Source: Bactrocera neohumeralis
Taxonomy: Eukaryota > Arthropoda > Insecta > Diptera > Tephritidae
Direction of reading: 5' to 3'
Length of the DNA: 64,000 bases
Assembly (NCBI RefSeq): GCF_024586455.1
Contig: NC_065923.1
Location: forward strand, 67,801,076 to 67,865,075
Within the stretch, counting starts at the first letter, position 1. Every line of letters begins with the position of its first letter. Below are positions 47,641 to 59,109 of the stretch, piece by piece. A model generated the notes under the pieces. It saw only the letters and a list, made by a program, of their open reading frames with translations. It made no database searches and was not told the DNA's origin. A program made the position numbers and the translations under genes.

Positions 47641-48910
47641 ATCTATAGTCTATTGTTCCCTCTTCTGTATCGCATACTTGCCGAGCGTTATGCAGGTTAT
47701 GTGAACCCTGTCCACGTAGATGGATCCAAGGGCCTTGAGCCTGCTTCTACAAATTGCTGGGTAATCTAAAATGTGATGTTCTGGAGTTTCCGGTTCCATG
47801 TCACAAAGCCGGCAGTTTGTACAAAAGGTTCTGCATATCTAGGGCAAGTCTTTCTTGAGTCTGCAGTGCCCAGTATAAAGCACGACAAGGGTATGGAATT
47901 TGTCTCTACTCTGTGTGGAGCAATTCCTTTATGGTGTGGGACCCCACCGTAATCCATGGTTCTGGTCCCATCAACCTGGAAGCCGCCGCGGAACGCCCTT
48001 GTTTGTTGCTATACAGAATTTGTCCTATACAGACACCTCCAACTCCATGCCACCAAGTGTTAGAGGCCTAAACCCCGGAAGAAATCTCCGTTGAGTAAAA
48101 GGGTTGATGTTTAACCCTACCGTATTACACTATCCCTTAGCTAAACTTAAGCCCCTTTGGACTATGTCGCAGAGAGTATTCTAAAATTTACCTAGTGCCA
48201 TTATGACAGTGTCCTCGACGTACCCTTGGCACCGAATATCATTGTTTGTGGGCATCTTAAGGAGCTCATCTATTAGTAGGTTCCATAGTAGGACGGTTAG
48301 AACTCCACCCTGTATCAAGACGAATTTTCTCTCCCCTACAGTGGTTTCAGTTATCCTAGTACGCAGTTCAGCTTCTATCCATCTGCATACTGGAGCCGCC
48401 ACATTCTTTTTTTCCAGTGCCTTGATTTCACTTGCGTGGGACGCATTGTCCAAAGCACCTTCGATGTTAAGAAAGGCGCACATCGCAACCTCACCATTTT
48501 CCAGCGAGTTATGGAGTTCAGCCGTAAGATGGTAAAGAGCAGTGTTAGTGGATCTGCCTGCTCTGTACGCGTGCTGACTGGTATGTACGGGTGCGATTTT
48601 TAGCACCTTGGCTCTTTATGTAGTTATCTACAATCTTTTCCATCTCCTTTAGCATGAAGGAAGTAAGACTAATAGCCCTGAACGATTGGGCCAGTGAGTA
48701 GTTCTTCCTTCTTACCTTGGGGATGAAAATTACCCTTGCTATTTCCCACGGTTCTGGGATATGCGCCATCGCAAGGCTATCTTTCATCAGCCCAACATGA
48801 TGTGACAAGAGGTGCAAGATCTTGTTGTAAAAGTGCTGTTAAAATGCAGTCCTCCCCTGGTGACGAGAAGGAGGCCAGTGCCCACTTAATTTACTTGTGT
48901 GAATAAATAG
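47640..48910 (-). mobile_element. Decayed non-LTR retrotransposon (LINE), RT and C-terminal region
   Basis: On the minus strand, RT motifs run in order. First come MAHIPEPWEIARVIFIPK and SFRAISLTSFMLKEMEKIVD (48817-48545). Then, after a frame change, SQHAYRAGRSTNTALYHL, VAMCAFLNIEGALDNASHA and VLTVLLWNLLIDELL, and GYVEDTVIMALGKF where YADD would be expected (48606-48181). Further on, NPFTQRRFLPGFRPLTLGG and VVLYTGHCRLKKDL (48100-47850) resemble the region beyond RT in LINEs with a terminal HCRL-type segment. Frameshifts, stops and the changed YADD box show it is dead. The clade is unresolved (I/LOA/R1-like). Confidence 0.8.
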
Positions 48911-50295
48911 CGATCTGGCCTATGAATGACCATTGGTGGAACTAGAACCAAGCTGCACAAGGATCACTCAAACTCGTCGTTTAAACTGGGTGGTAGTTTG
49001 ATTCCAATTGAATTACGAATGAATTATTGCCCAAAACAGCACTACAATCTCTGAGCGAATCTTTCAGTTATCTTGGATCACTATAGCATATAACTGTCAT
49101 CTAAACTGACCGATCAAATTCAAGATAAAAATCTGTTTAGACCCTTTCACGGGTATTTGAAATGCAGCTGTCAAGGGTATCATAGCTTCGGTGCTGCCGC
49201 AGTTCACGTGTTTTCTTGCCTTATTTTATTTGTTACTCTTATTGATTCAGCGCTCGAAATTGATAACTTAACTTGAGAGTTTAAGACACAGCTTTCACTA
49301 TCAGCTGCATTTTGTAAAATTTATTGACATTTACGTCAAGCACGTGTTTGACAAATCCACATTAATATACCTGTCAAGGTGCTAGACGACGCCAGTTAAT
49401 GCTGCCTAAGCCGCAACCACTCAGCTGACCGGCGAAACATAATACTTACATATACATACATACATATATTGCGCATGTGACAATCGGTAACCGCTTGCTT
49501 TGATTTTCAATAACGTTTTAAGTGCGTTTTTTTCCTCTTAAAGTATTTACTTGTATATACCAATATACATAGTGCCATAACAGCGTGCCGGTTGACCTCG
49601 TTTCTGTTTTATGCGCTTTTTTGTCATGCCACCAACGCATGGCAGAAGTAGTTGTCAAACTTAAAGATGTGTGCATAGATTTCATTAGATCTTTCTACAA
49701 TTTCTTTCACTAAACAACTTTACTTTTTTTTTCTTATAATTATTATTTTTCTTTTTCGATTCAAAACTTTGATTTTAATTCATAATGACAACTCAAATGC
49801 TCGCCGGAATGGATTTCTGTACAGTTCAGTTGCCAAGCGCATTCAATGATCGTCATAAAATTCTATACAGCAGCTCTATTAATATTATTATAGTTCAATC
49901 CAATGACAATTGAGTGCGTTCATATTTGATAAATAAAAGCTTATATTCATAAAATTGATAAAAAGAAGTTAAATTTTTGTGCAATCATGCTATAAGCAGT
50001 ATAATGTGGGGTTCATACTTTGCGACTGTATACACTCACATTATATTCGGAACATGTTTTGAATAACGGTTTTATACGTATGTTCAAACATAACTGATTT
50101 CAATTATATAACGAAATTAAAACATTTAAAAGAAGGTTGCTTTTTAGTGGCAGTTTATGGTGCGACTCTGAGTTATATGAATGACCAAAAATTTTGTGTT
50201 AGGGGAGCGGACGGTGTTTTAGTAGGTAGAAGTATGTGTGCAGTGAATGTTAGTAATTAATTATGTATAGAAATTTTCGATTTGAAAACTTAGAA
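48911..50295. other. Intergenic, with one dispersed repeat fragment
   Basis: No gene. At about 49065-49135 ggatcactatagcatataac and gaccgatcaaattcaag match family A in minus orientation. Then comes cttcggtgctgccgcagttc at about 49189-49208, which may be an end of a further repeat. The rest is AT-rich and unremarkable. Confidence 0.5.
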
Positions 50296-50302
50296 ACTTT
50301 TG

Positions 50303-50484
50303 AAAACTTATCGATAACACAAATATATCGATATTTTTTCAAATAGAAATTTAAAACTTATCGACAACACAACCACATCGGTGGTATTATCGATAAGTTT
50401 TAAATTTACAACGATATTGTTATCGATAAGTTTTAAATTTCGATTTAGAACATTATCGATATATTTGTGTTATCAATATGTTTT
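50303..50484. repeat. Fold-back palindrome with about 65-bp arms built on TATCGATA words
   Basis: The left arm starts aaaacttatcgataacacaa (50303 on) and continues through gaaatttaaaacttatcgac. The right arm, read on the opposite strand from 50483, starts aaaacatattgataacacaa and continues through gaaatttaaaacttatcgat. The arms match over roughly 65 bases with few mismatches. The centre, about 50370-50415, holds ccacatcggtgg, itself a palindrome. Confidence 0.85.
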
Positions 50485-50640
50485 AACGGTAGCAATAATT
50501 AGAAATATTTTTTAGCTTAATATTGCACGGATATCTTGTAAAATACCAGCATTTTTTAACAATACATTTTTAGTTCTGCTTCGAAGACTAAACCAATTGA
50601 ACAGGGCAAATAGTGGCTAAAATAAAATGGAAATGTGGTA

Positions 50641-51610
50641 TAAAAAATTCATTAAATTTACTTGCGAGTCAGTGATTTGTTCAAAAATATATGTATATTT
50701 AATGCATTAGTTGCAAATTCGCTAGTAATAAATAAAAATTTGATATGCTGTTAATAAAGTTATCGATTACAAATATCAAACTGTTTTCGAAAAATTTTAA
50801 TGTACAGTTGGTTTTGTTATTTTAAACATTTGTTACAAATTCGCTTGTTATAAAAACGTAATATGCGGTCACTAAAATTATCGATAACTTTACACCATAA
50901 ATATCGATATACAGAATTGTTTGTTACTTCAAACATTCGTTTCAAACTCGTTAGTAATTAATAAAAAATCGATATACTGTTACTAAAATTATCGATAAGA
51001 AATATCCATATTTTTGCGATAAATATCGATATACGGAACCTTTTGTATTTCAAACGTTTGTTATGAATTTGTAATAATCAATAAAAATTCGATATGCTGT
51101 TACGAAAGTAATCGATTACAAATATCGAACTTTTTCCGATAAATATCGTTTGTTTATCGTTAATAAAAATTATAGCTCGATATGCTGTTACTAAAGTTAT
51201 CGATTTTAAACATTATATTTTTGCCGATAAATATCCGTATAAGAACTTTTTTATTATTTCAAACATTTGTTACGAATTCATTTGTAATTAATCAAACCAT
51301 CATATGCTGTTACTAAAGTTATCGATTTCAAACATAAAACTTTTTCTGATAAATATCGCAATACATAATTGTTTGTTACTTCAAACATTCGACTAAAACT
51401 CGTTGTTATTAGATACAAAACCTATATATTTTTACTTAAATTATCGATAACAAATATGCAGATTTTTTCGATAAATATCGATATACGGAATCTTTTATAT
51501 TTCAAACGTTTGTTATGAATTTGTCATAATCAATAAAAACTTAATATGCCGTTACTAAATTTATTAATTGCAATTATCAAACTTTATCCGATATCGAAAA
51601 AAATATTGCT
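50641..51610. repeat. Satellite of about 120-bp units rich in ATCGAT/TATCGATA
   Basis: About eight successive units have the order atatgctgttactaaa, ttatcgattacaaatat, ttttccgataaatatcgata, cttcaaacatttgttacg and aattaataaaaa. Unit starts are at about 50742, 50861, 50971, 51091, 51180, 51302, 51424 and 51544. One unit (51091) is short, about 89 bp. Copies differ by point changes and small indels, so the array is old. It adjoins the fold-back palindrome, which shares the TATCGATA words. Confidence 0.85.
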
Positions 51611-54470
51611 GTGAAACTACAGATTAGATAGATTATCGCAAAAGCAATCATTAAACGATTATTATTTTCTACATAGTTTCCAATATAACATTTTATCAAT
51701 GTATATGGTGCGATTAAAATTAGAAGATATATATCGATATTTTCTATATTAATTTTTTAATATAAATAATAATAAAAATAATTTATTTTAAATATCGATA
51801 TTATTAAATTTTTCTTTCAGACGTAGTTTTCGTTAATAACACAAAAATATGAAATTATTAATCAAATAATTATTTCATGGTTAATTTTAGGTAATAAAAA
51901 GAGAAAAAGTGGTTAAAGAACAGGTAGAACTGATTAGGTAAGCATAAATCGCTTCTAATTTTCCACTTAGTAACATTCTAGTTGTTTTGCTTTTTTTGTA
52001 AACATTATAAAAAATCGTCAAGCTACAATAACTTTAGTAAATAAAATTGAGGTTATGTGCTAAATTTTTTTATTTATATTATCAAAATATGATTTTGTTG
52101 ATTTCATAGTATATTAAGCCCCACACCGTTTTTTTAATACATTCTATTATCGTATGATTTCCATTTAACCAAAACATATTCCAAGCGTGACAAATCTGTA
52201 CATTTCTAAATACATATGTATGTATATGGCTATGGCTATGGCTATGGCCCCCCATTTTATAACAACCCAAAAAATACTAGTCACACTTCAGCAAATTTGC
52301 CTAATTTTCATTTTATATACATATATTTTGTGCTCAATTGCTCGGTCACACACTTCCGTCAACTCAGCACTCACACAGCTTGCCCACTTCCCTGCTGCCT
52401 ATGTAAACACTGCCAACATTGGGTTGAGGATTTTATTATTATCCCGTGGCCAATGCTCTCACCGCAAAAATCCACTCACGCTTCTTCCACAATCAACTGG
52501 TCTGGCTACTTTATATCGCTGTAGGTAGCCAATTGTTGAGTATAAAGAGATTAGTGTTTGTTACCGTCTTCTCGCTGTATACATACAAGTATGTTTGTAC
52601 AATGAACACAACGGACTTTTACCTTCCTACTTTTCTAGTTCAAATATGAAATCTTACCGAGTTTAATCAATCATGTGCTCAGTGTTATTCGATTTAGTAA
52701 ATATGTATGTACATATATATGTGATGGATACTTTAGAAGCAGTAGAATTGTATTCAAGGTAACAAACCATCAATGATTCATCTAATGATTTCGATTCCTC
52801 CTCCGAACATAAAAGAAATTGTTAACGATGTAACTGGTATAAAGTTACTCAAAGCTGGTAGGAAATTAGTACTTTTGATGCTCTTTAGCTTCCTTACTTA
52901 TAATATTTTAGAGTATAGCTAACGTTATTGAAATAAACGAATGAACAGTTGAACTTCCCTAATTTGAATCACCACAATCCAAAAAAAAAAACGTTGAGTT
53001 ATGGAAGCAAATTTGACTTCTATTGTTAATTCAAGAAGTCGAGTTATGAAAGTTCAACTATGGAGTACTATCTTATTATTATTATTAACTAAGTATAAAA
53101 CAGCTTACTTTGTTTCGTTAAGATATCTAGCTCACACTTCGAGTTCTCTATTGTAATTGAATCAGACGATGGAAAGTAGACCTTCGATATATAGTAAATA
53201 TACCGATTTTATGCCTTCTCTGAAAGCTATACACCTCTCATTACAAAATTTGTAACTGTAAAAAATCACTGTATCGTCTGAATATTTAAATTAGTTGCGA
53301 TATAGACTCGCTTACCTTTGTTTGGAACTTCTTTAACTTTGTATAGTTTGGTTCGTTTGGTTTTGAAACAAAAGGGGTTTTGTGGGCGTTTTTTGAAACA
53401 TTTTTCAAGTCAGATACATACATACGTGACAGTTTGATACGTTGTCAGTCGTTTAGCTCGTTTATCTTAGATGACTAACCTGAAAGAACCTAAGATGAAC
53501 ATCACCCCTGTTGTTATCTTGAATGAGCTTCTTCTGCTATTTGTGGGCCGAGAAATAGAACGACCTATAAGTTTTGAATCGCTTTTGAGCAAATAATTGA
53601 TTTTATGAGAAGCTTGAGATCTCGCTTGATTGCCTGCCGAGGGACGTCTGTAGTTATATCTTTTCTATTAGTCAGAAACTAAAATCAAACACAGCTCCTG
53701 CGTAGTCAAAAGCTGTCTGCTTTATAAAGCTATGAGAAATTCTAAACCTTTTTTCCAAGTTCTTATTGTAACTAGCTCTTAACTCTGGTAATCTTTTTGT
53801 CTGCAGATCATACTGTGTGTTCCAAAAGTTTTGGTATTACCTTGATATTGTCGTATGAAGAAAAAATAATACCAACCTTATCCTTTATGTGGAAACATGC
53901 TGCTCCTAAAGCTAGAAGAAATTGTCTAAAAACTGTTGACTATATGTTAGAGCCTAATCCTTTCATGAGACGACCCTAGCTTTTACTTAGCTGCCTTTTT
54001 AAGGACTGTTGAACTGACTGATGAATTAGTAAACTGTAGATTTGTAAGTAGTCCACGATTATTATCGTATCTTTGGTCAAAATCGGCAAGTGCGATTCGC
54101 TATCAAAGCCATGTTTACAGGCAGTATCCTAAATTATGGGGAAACACAAAAATATGGCTTTCCTGTCAGTGAGGCCAACATTCTAATTAAATTGGTGTGG
54201 AATTTGAGTGTTAATTGCGGCGCTTACGTTAAGCCGTATAATGTGTGTTTCTCATTGGTAAAGCAATATTTGTGAGCTGTTTAATAAAATTTGAGGAAAA
54301 CAAAGAAAAAAGGGGATTTTTTCAGTGAGATATATATATGTATTTCAATTGTTAATAATATGTTTTTTATAACCTTTTTAACAATAAAAAAATTGTTGAT
54401 GCCTGATTTTGTAATAAACATATTACTATGAGTAAAAATAGTAATTTTAATTTATTTTTCAAAATCTATG
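51611..54470. other. Intergenic, no gene recognised
   Basis: A six-base run (ggctat repeated four times) at about 52227-52248 and a GC-richer stretch at 52330-52530 stand out. The overlapping frames there show no family features. AT-rich sequence otherwise. Confidence 0.5.
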
Positions 54471-54499
54471 GTGCCTCCCTCAAAATAAACGCTCTATTG

Positions 54500-55100
54500 A
54501 AGCCGACGTTTTTCCAATTCTCAAAACAGTTGTTAAGGTCAGCCACACGGAGCTAAATCAGGCGATTTCGGTGGTTGCGGTACGATATTAGTTGAACAAA
54601 ATTTGGCAATAAATCGTTACAATGAAGAATCAAAAACGCCATGGACTTGGTCGACCGTGCATTGATTCGTGAAGGCTCGACTTGCAAAAACCACGTCGAA
54701 GCAATCAAATGTCGGCCCATAATTTCCAAAGTTCAATGCAACGACTGTTGAAAAATACGAATAGCCTTACAAGTTCCAAAAACGACGCATAACACTCAAA
54801 AAATAGTTATTCCGAAAGAGCGAAAGTTGTTACACTTGCGAACGTGGCGTTCCGAAATTGGTTTTTGGAGAAGCACCCATTGACAATCAAAGAAAACTGT
54901 CAACATAAACTTGATTTTTGACCGAAGTATTTCCCATCGCAAGTGATGGTATCTTGACCGCTGATGGGCGCTCTCCCTTTTTCATCGATATTCAAAGTAA
55001 ATGCCAATTGATCGTCTGTTTTTGGAAGGTCTTTAGAGCCGTAGACGTAAACACTTCGCCGGAAAGAATGGACGTTTCATGTCATCGGCGCCGTCAATAA
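54500..55100 (-). mobile_element. Degenerate mariner copy (older of two), minus orientation
   Basis: It shares ordered words with the better mariner copy at 55436-56200: cggcccataattcc-like at 54713, aacgacgcataacactcaa at about 54781, tgacaatcaaagaaaactgt at 54881 and ccaattgatcgtctgttt at about 55004. It is riddled with stops and small indels, and no open frame of useful length remains. Confidence 0.65.
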
Positions 55101-55109
55101 AGCGATTGA

Positions 55110-55435
55110 ATTAACCAAGATGGTTAAAAATCATGTTCCACGCTCATTTCGTCGAACAATTTGAGTCACCAGACGCAAATCCGATGGACTTTTCCATCTG
55201 GTTTTAGAGAGCAAGGTGCATAAAAAATACACCAGTATGGATGCGCTCAAGAAAGCGATTGTACGTGAATGGGCCAAAATACCACAAGCTCACATTCGTG
55301 CAGCATGCAACTCGTTTTTTGACCGTTTGAGGGCATAGTCAAGGCAAAAGGTGGCCATATCGAGCTAAAGTGAATGGATTCTAAATTTTTGATTATTTTC
55401 ATACATTTTTGTCATTGGAATCAATAAAAATATTA
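55110..55435 (+). mobile_element. Tc1-like transposase 3' fragment, plus orientation
   Basis: On the plus strand the frame reads SPDANPMDFSIWF, then after a stop ESKVHKKYTSMDALKKAIVR, EWAKIPQAHIRAACNSFFDR and LRA followed by TAG. This is the C-terminus of a Tc1/mariner transposase including the final D..NPMD region. It is opposite in orientation to the mariner copies on both sides. A tail aataaaaatattatc follows. Confidence 0.75.
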
Positions 55436-56200
55436 TCAAACTAAAAAATTATAGTCGTTTGAATAGGTAACACTTCGAGTGGGTAACCCTGTAGTTGAAA
55501 ATTTGGCAAAAAACTCTCGAAGAATCAATGCAGTATGCGACCGTGCATTATCGTGGTGCAAAAACCAAGAGTTGTCGGCCCATAATTCCGGCCTCCTTTT
55601 ACGAATAGCTTCACGCAAACGACGCATAACACTCAAATAGTATTCCTGCCAAACTGTCAGCCGGTTCGAAGGGATTTGGAGTGCACCACACCTCGACAAT
55701 CAAAGAAAACTGTCAACATAAACTTGATTTTTGACCTACTTTGAAGTGGTCTTTTCGGTTTCGGCTCACCTTTGCCACGATATTCGGCCAATTGATCGTC
55801 TGTTTCTGGGTCTTAAGCATAGATTCAAAACTCATCGCCAGTAATAATACGTTTCATGTCATCATGGTAAACGGAAAGCATTGTTTCACAGATGTTAAGG
55901 TGGCGCTGCTTTTCGAAAAATTTGAGTGATTTTAGAACCAATCGTGTTTTCACTTTTCTAAGGCCCATAATAGTCTTTCAAAATAGTTTTCACTGACCCT
56001 TCCGATATTCCAATGTTGCCATTAAGATCTATGTCTGTTAATCGTCTATTTTCAAGCACCAATTCCTTTATTTTATTGAAATGTTGATCAATAGTTGATG
56101 TTGAGTGCCTTCCTGGACGTGGTTCGTCGTTAAAGCGTTCTTGAGCCTTTTTGATAATAATTTGTATCAATCAAAAACGAATGGCTTTTCGCACGAAATT
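55436..56200 (-). mobile_element. Mariner-family transposase remnant
   Basis: Minus-strand order is N to C. First come the DNA-binding part (QERFNDEPRPGRHSTSTID, IKELVLENRRLTDIDLN, GISEGSVKTILKDYYGP; 56170-55958) and KQRHLNICETMLSVYHDDMK with RIITGDEF, the first catalytic D. Then come SKIKFMLTVFFDCRGVVHS, YYLSVMRRLREAIRKRRPEL and SWFLHHDNARSHTALILREF with the second catalytic D (55699-55436). Several stops and frame changes, and loss of the extreme ends, make it inactive. Confidence 0.85.
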
Positions 56201-56205
56201 TAAAT

Positions 56206-57276
56206 TAACAAGTAAGGAAGGCTAAGTTCGGGTGTCACCGAACATTTTATACTCTCGCATGATAAAGTGATAATCGAGATTTCATTATACGTCATTTACA
56301 TATTTTTCAAATACCGTATTTTTGTAAAGTTTTATTCCGCTATCATCATTGGTTCCTAATGTTTATACTCGTATTATACAAAGAAGGCATCAGATGGAAT
56401 TCAAAATTGGAAGAAGACGTGGTTGTGAACCGATTTCACCTATATTTCGTACATGTCATCAGGGTGTTAAGAAAATATTATATACCGAATTTCATTGAAA
56501 TCGGTCTAGTAGTTCCTGAGATATGGTTTTTGGTCCATAAGTGGGCGAGGCCACGCCCATTTTCAATTTAAAAAAAAAGCCTGGGTGCAGCTTCCTTCTG
56601 CAATTCCTTCCGTAAAATTTAGTGTTTCTGACGTTTTTTGTTAGTCGGTTAACGCACTTTTAGTGATTTTGAACATAACCTTTGTATGGGAGGTGGGCGT
56701 GGTTATTATCCGATTTCTTCCATTTTTGAACCGTATATGGAAATGCCTGAAGAAAACGACTCTGTAGAGTTTGGTTGACATAGCTATAGTAGTTTCCGAA
56801 ATACGTACAAAAAACTTAGTAGGGGGCGGGGCCACGCCCACTTTTCCAAAAAAAATTACGTCCAAATATGCCCCTCCCTAATGCGATCCTTTGTGCCAAA
56901 TTTCGCTTTAATATCTTTGTTTATGGCTTAGTTATGACACTTTATAGGTTTTCGGGTTCCGCCATTTTGTGAGCGTGGCAGTGGGCCGATTTTGCCCATC
57001 TTCGAACTTAACCTTCTTATGGAGCCAAGGAATACGTGTACCAAGTTTCATCATGATATCTCAATTTTTACTCAAGTTACAGCTTGCACGGACGGACGGA
57101 CAGACGGACGGACGGACAGACAGACATCCGGATTTCGACTCTAATCGTCGCCCTGATCACTTTGGTATATATAACCCTATATCTGACTCTTTTAGTTTTA
57201 GGACTTACAAACAACCGTTATGTGAACAAAACTATAATACTCTCGTTAGCAACATTGTTGCGAGAGTATAAAAATC
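56206..57276 (+). repeat. 1.06-kb dispersed repeat (family B) with inverted ends
   Basis: It begins acaagtaaggaaggctaag followed by ttcgggtgtcaccgaac, itself a near palindrome. ttttatactctcgc (56245-56258) is the exact reverse complement of gcgagagtataaaa at 57259-57272. The interior has repeated ggcgtggtt- and ccacgcccac-type words and a (GGAC)n/(AGAC)n run at 57092-57125. No open frame of note. The inverted ends suggest a non-autonomous DNA element; a specific family is not assigned. It sits directly at the 5' edge of the mariner remnant. Confidence 0.8.
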
Positions 57277-58022
57277 TTACTATTTTTTGCACACAATAGT
57301 ATGTTTACACTGAAATTGTTACCGCACACTTAACTACACAATGCAATTATTAGATTTGCATAAATAATTGCCACTGAGGCGCCTATTTGCTATATAAATA
57401 TAGTATCTGCTTACGGTACTACAGTGTGTTGTGCTTTGCATACTTGATCAATGCATTAGCGATATCCAGCATAAAGTGGCGCTCAATAAAAACTACAAAG
57501 CTGCAATATAAATAATAATAATAATCATAACTAGCGCTCAATAGTCATAATAATAATAACAGCAAATCAAAGGCGCTGCTTTTAGTGGTGTTTTCATAAG
57601 CAATCGTCAACACACATTAACGCTTCCATTGAATTTAATTCACATCAATTAAATTGCTGTATACGCAACAATTTTGGGCAACCGTTTTACTTGCCACAAT
57701 TTATTTATTTACACATGCGTCACGTATAGGCTTTGGTTGTGTGTATGTAAATTTTATTGAAAATTGTGAAACTTGATTGCATAGTGTTTTTCTAAAATTA
57801 GTCAGCAGGCATGAAATGCTAAATATAAAGATAATTGTAGAAAAAATCAATATTATATTTGGTTCTGTGTCATACTTTTTTTGTGATACTGTAGAACACT
57901 ATTGTGTTTAGTAAGTTACGAAGTTAGCTTGATATATACGTAAGCCAGTGATTTTAGGAAGTAAAGTGTCTTATCTTTATTTTCAAAGTACGGCTGTTAA
58001 CATCTGCCCCTCTTTCTTTCCC
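57277..58022. other. Intergenic, no gene recognised
   Basis: ctatataaatatag at about 57390-57403 followed about 30 bp on by ctacagtgtgttg looks like a TATA/initiator pair, but no frame or transcript structure follows. Otherwise AT-rich. Confidence 0.4.
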
Positions 58023-58747
58023 TTAAGGGGGTATTCTGGTTTAGAAATTCGAAAAAATCGATTTTTTTGCATATTTTAATAGTATAACCCTTCAAGAAAA
58101 TGTCCCTAAGAGGATTTTTCGAAATTCAAATTATTTTCCGAATTACAGCTCATTTTGTGACTGCGACTCCGACTGCGCGCGACTAGTTCTCAAACTTTAA
58201 ACTCGTTTTTCTCATAACTACTTTTCTAGAAACGGTGTGCATGATATCTCAAGTTCTACTCAACCGATTCACATGAAATTTTACACAGAGCTTTTTTATA
58301 CATTATAGTATCGCACTACGAAGAGCTTTCGAAAGAATTTTTTTTTTACTTTTAAAAAATTCCGAGCCACAATAAAAACAGAGAAAATACGAGACTTTTT
58401 TTGCAAACCTCCACTATTTTGTAAAATTTTTTTTTTCAAAAACGTTTCGTAGTGCGATAACTACACTTTTACTCTTCACGGATTTCGCAGAAATTTTCAT
58501 TTTAAGTCACGGAAAGGATTTATATCCTGCACACCAGGACTAGCCATTGTTTCATCATTCTCTACTTCGCCGACCTGCAGTTTTTTTTAATTTATTTTTT
58601 TTTCCTATATTTTTTATGTTTTGTATTCTTAGAATATCAATAAAAAGCATGTAAAAAAATGGATAGTCAAAATAATTTTTGATTTTTTTTTATCGCGTCA
58701 AAAAAAAATACCTAAAATTCGGGCTTCTAAACCAGAATACTCCTTAA
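58023..58747. mobile_element. piggyBac-type MITE: TTAA target duplication and 19-20-bp terminal inverted repeats
   Basis: TTAA at 58023-58026 and at 58744-58747 flank a 717-bp element. The left end is gggggtattctggtttagaa (58027-58046). The right end in reverse complement is ggagtattctggtttagaa, differing by one substitution and one extra G. Internally tatcgcactacgaa (58309-58322) and ttcgtagtgcgata (58446-58459) form a perfect 14-bp inverted pair. No transposase. TTAA duplication is the hallmark of piggyBac transposition. Confidence 0.88.
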
Positions 58748-58861
58748 AACTTTTTCATTGGGAAACATTGGAGAGCTTCTAAAGTATTTTTATAAATGAT
58801 CAGCAAGACAAGCTGGATCGTTTTAGCCATTTCCATAACTTTATCTGTATATAAAGGAAGA

Positions 58862-58975
58862 AGTCCCTCAGTTTTTGAGATTGCGAACTGAAATTTTGCA
58901 CACATCCTTTTCTCACTAACAGCTGCTCATTTGTCGAAACCACCGATATCGGACCACTATAGCATATATGTTTAC
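58862..58975 (-). repeat. Dispersed repeat fragment (family A), minus orientation
   Basis: In reverse complement it reads gctatagtggtccgatatcgg, then gtttcgacaaatgagcagct and gtgcaaaatttcagttcgc. This matches the 44.4-kb copy in order. Sequence to about 59100 (agatcggaagactatcgcct) may be a further diverged part. Confidence 0.7.
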
Positions 58976-59109
58976 GCCATCCTCGAATATATTGTAAAGA
59001 GAGGATCACTGAATTATTATCTAAGACAACTCGAAAACCTCCGAAAATATTATTCAGATCGGAAGACTATCGCCTATAGCCGGCATATAAAATCACCGAC
59101 TACAATGAA

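Noticed and set aside
52187..52528. Two overlapping plus-strand frames of about 100 codons
   Set aside because: A hexanucleotide repeat opens both; no domain, no splice context, and the frames compete.
57390..57430. TATA-box plus initiator-like pair
   Set aside because: Such combinations are frequent by chance in AT-rich DNA, and no exon or frame follows.
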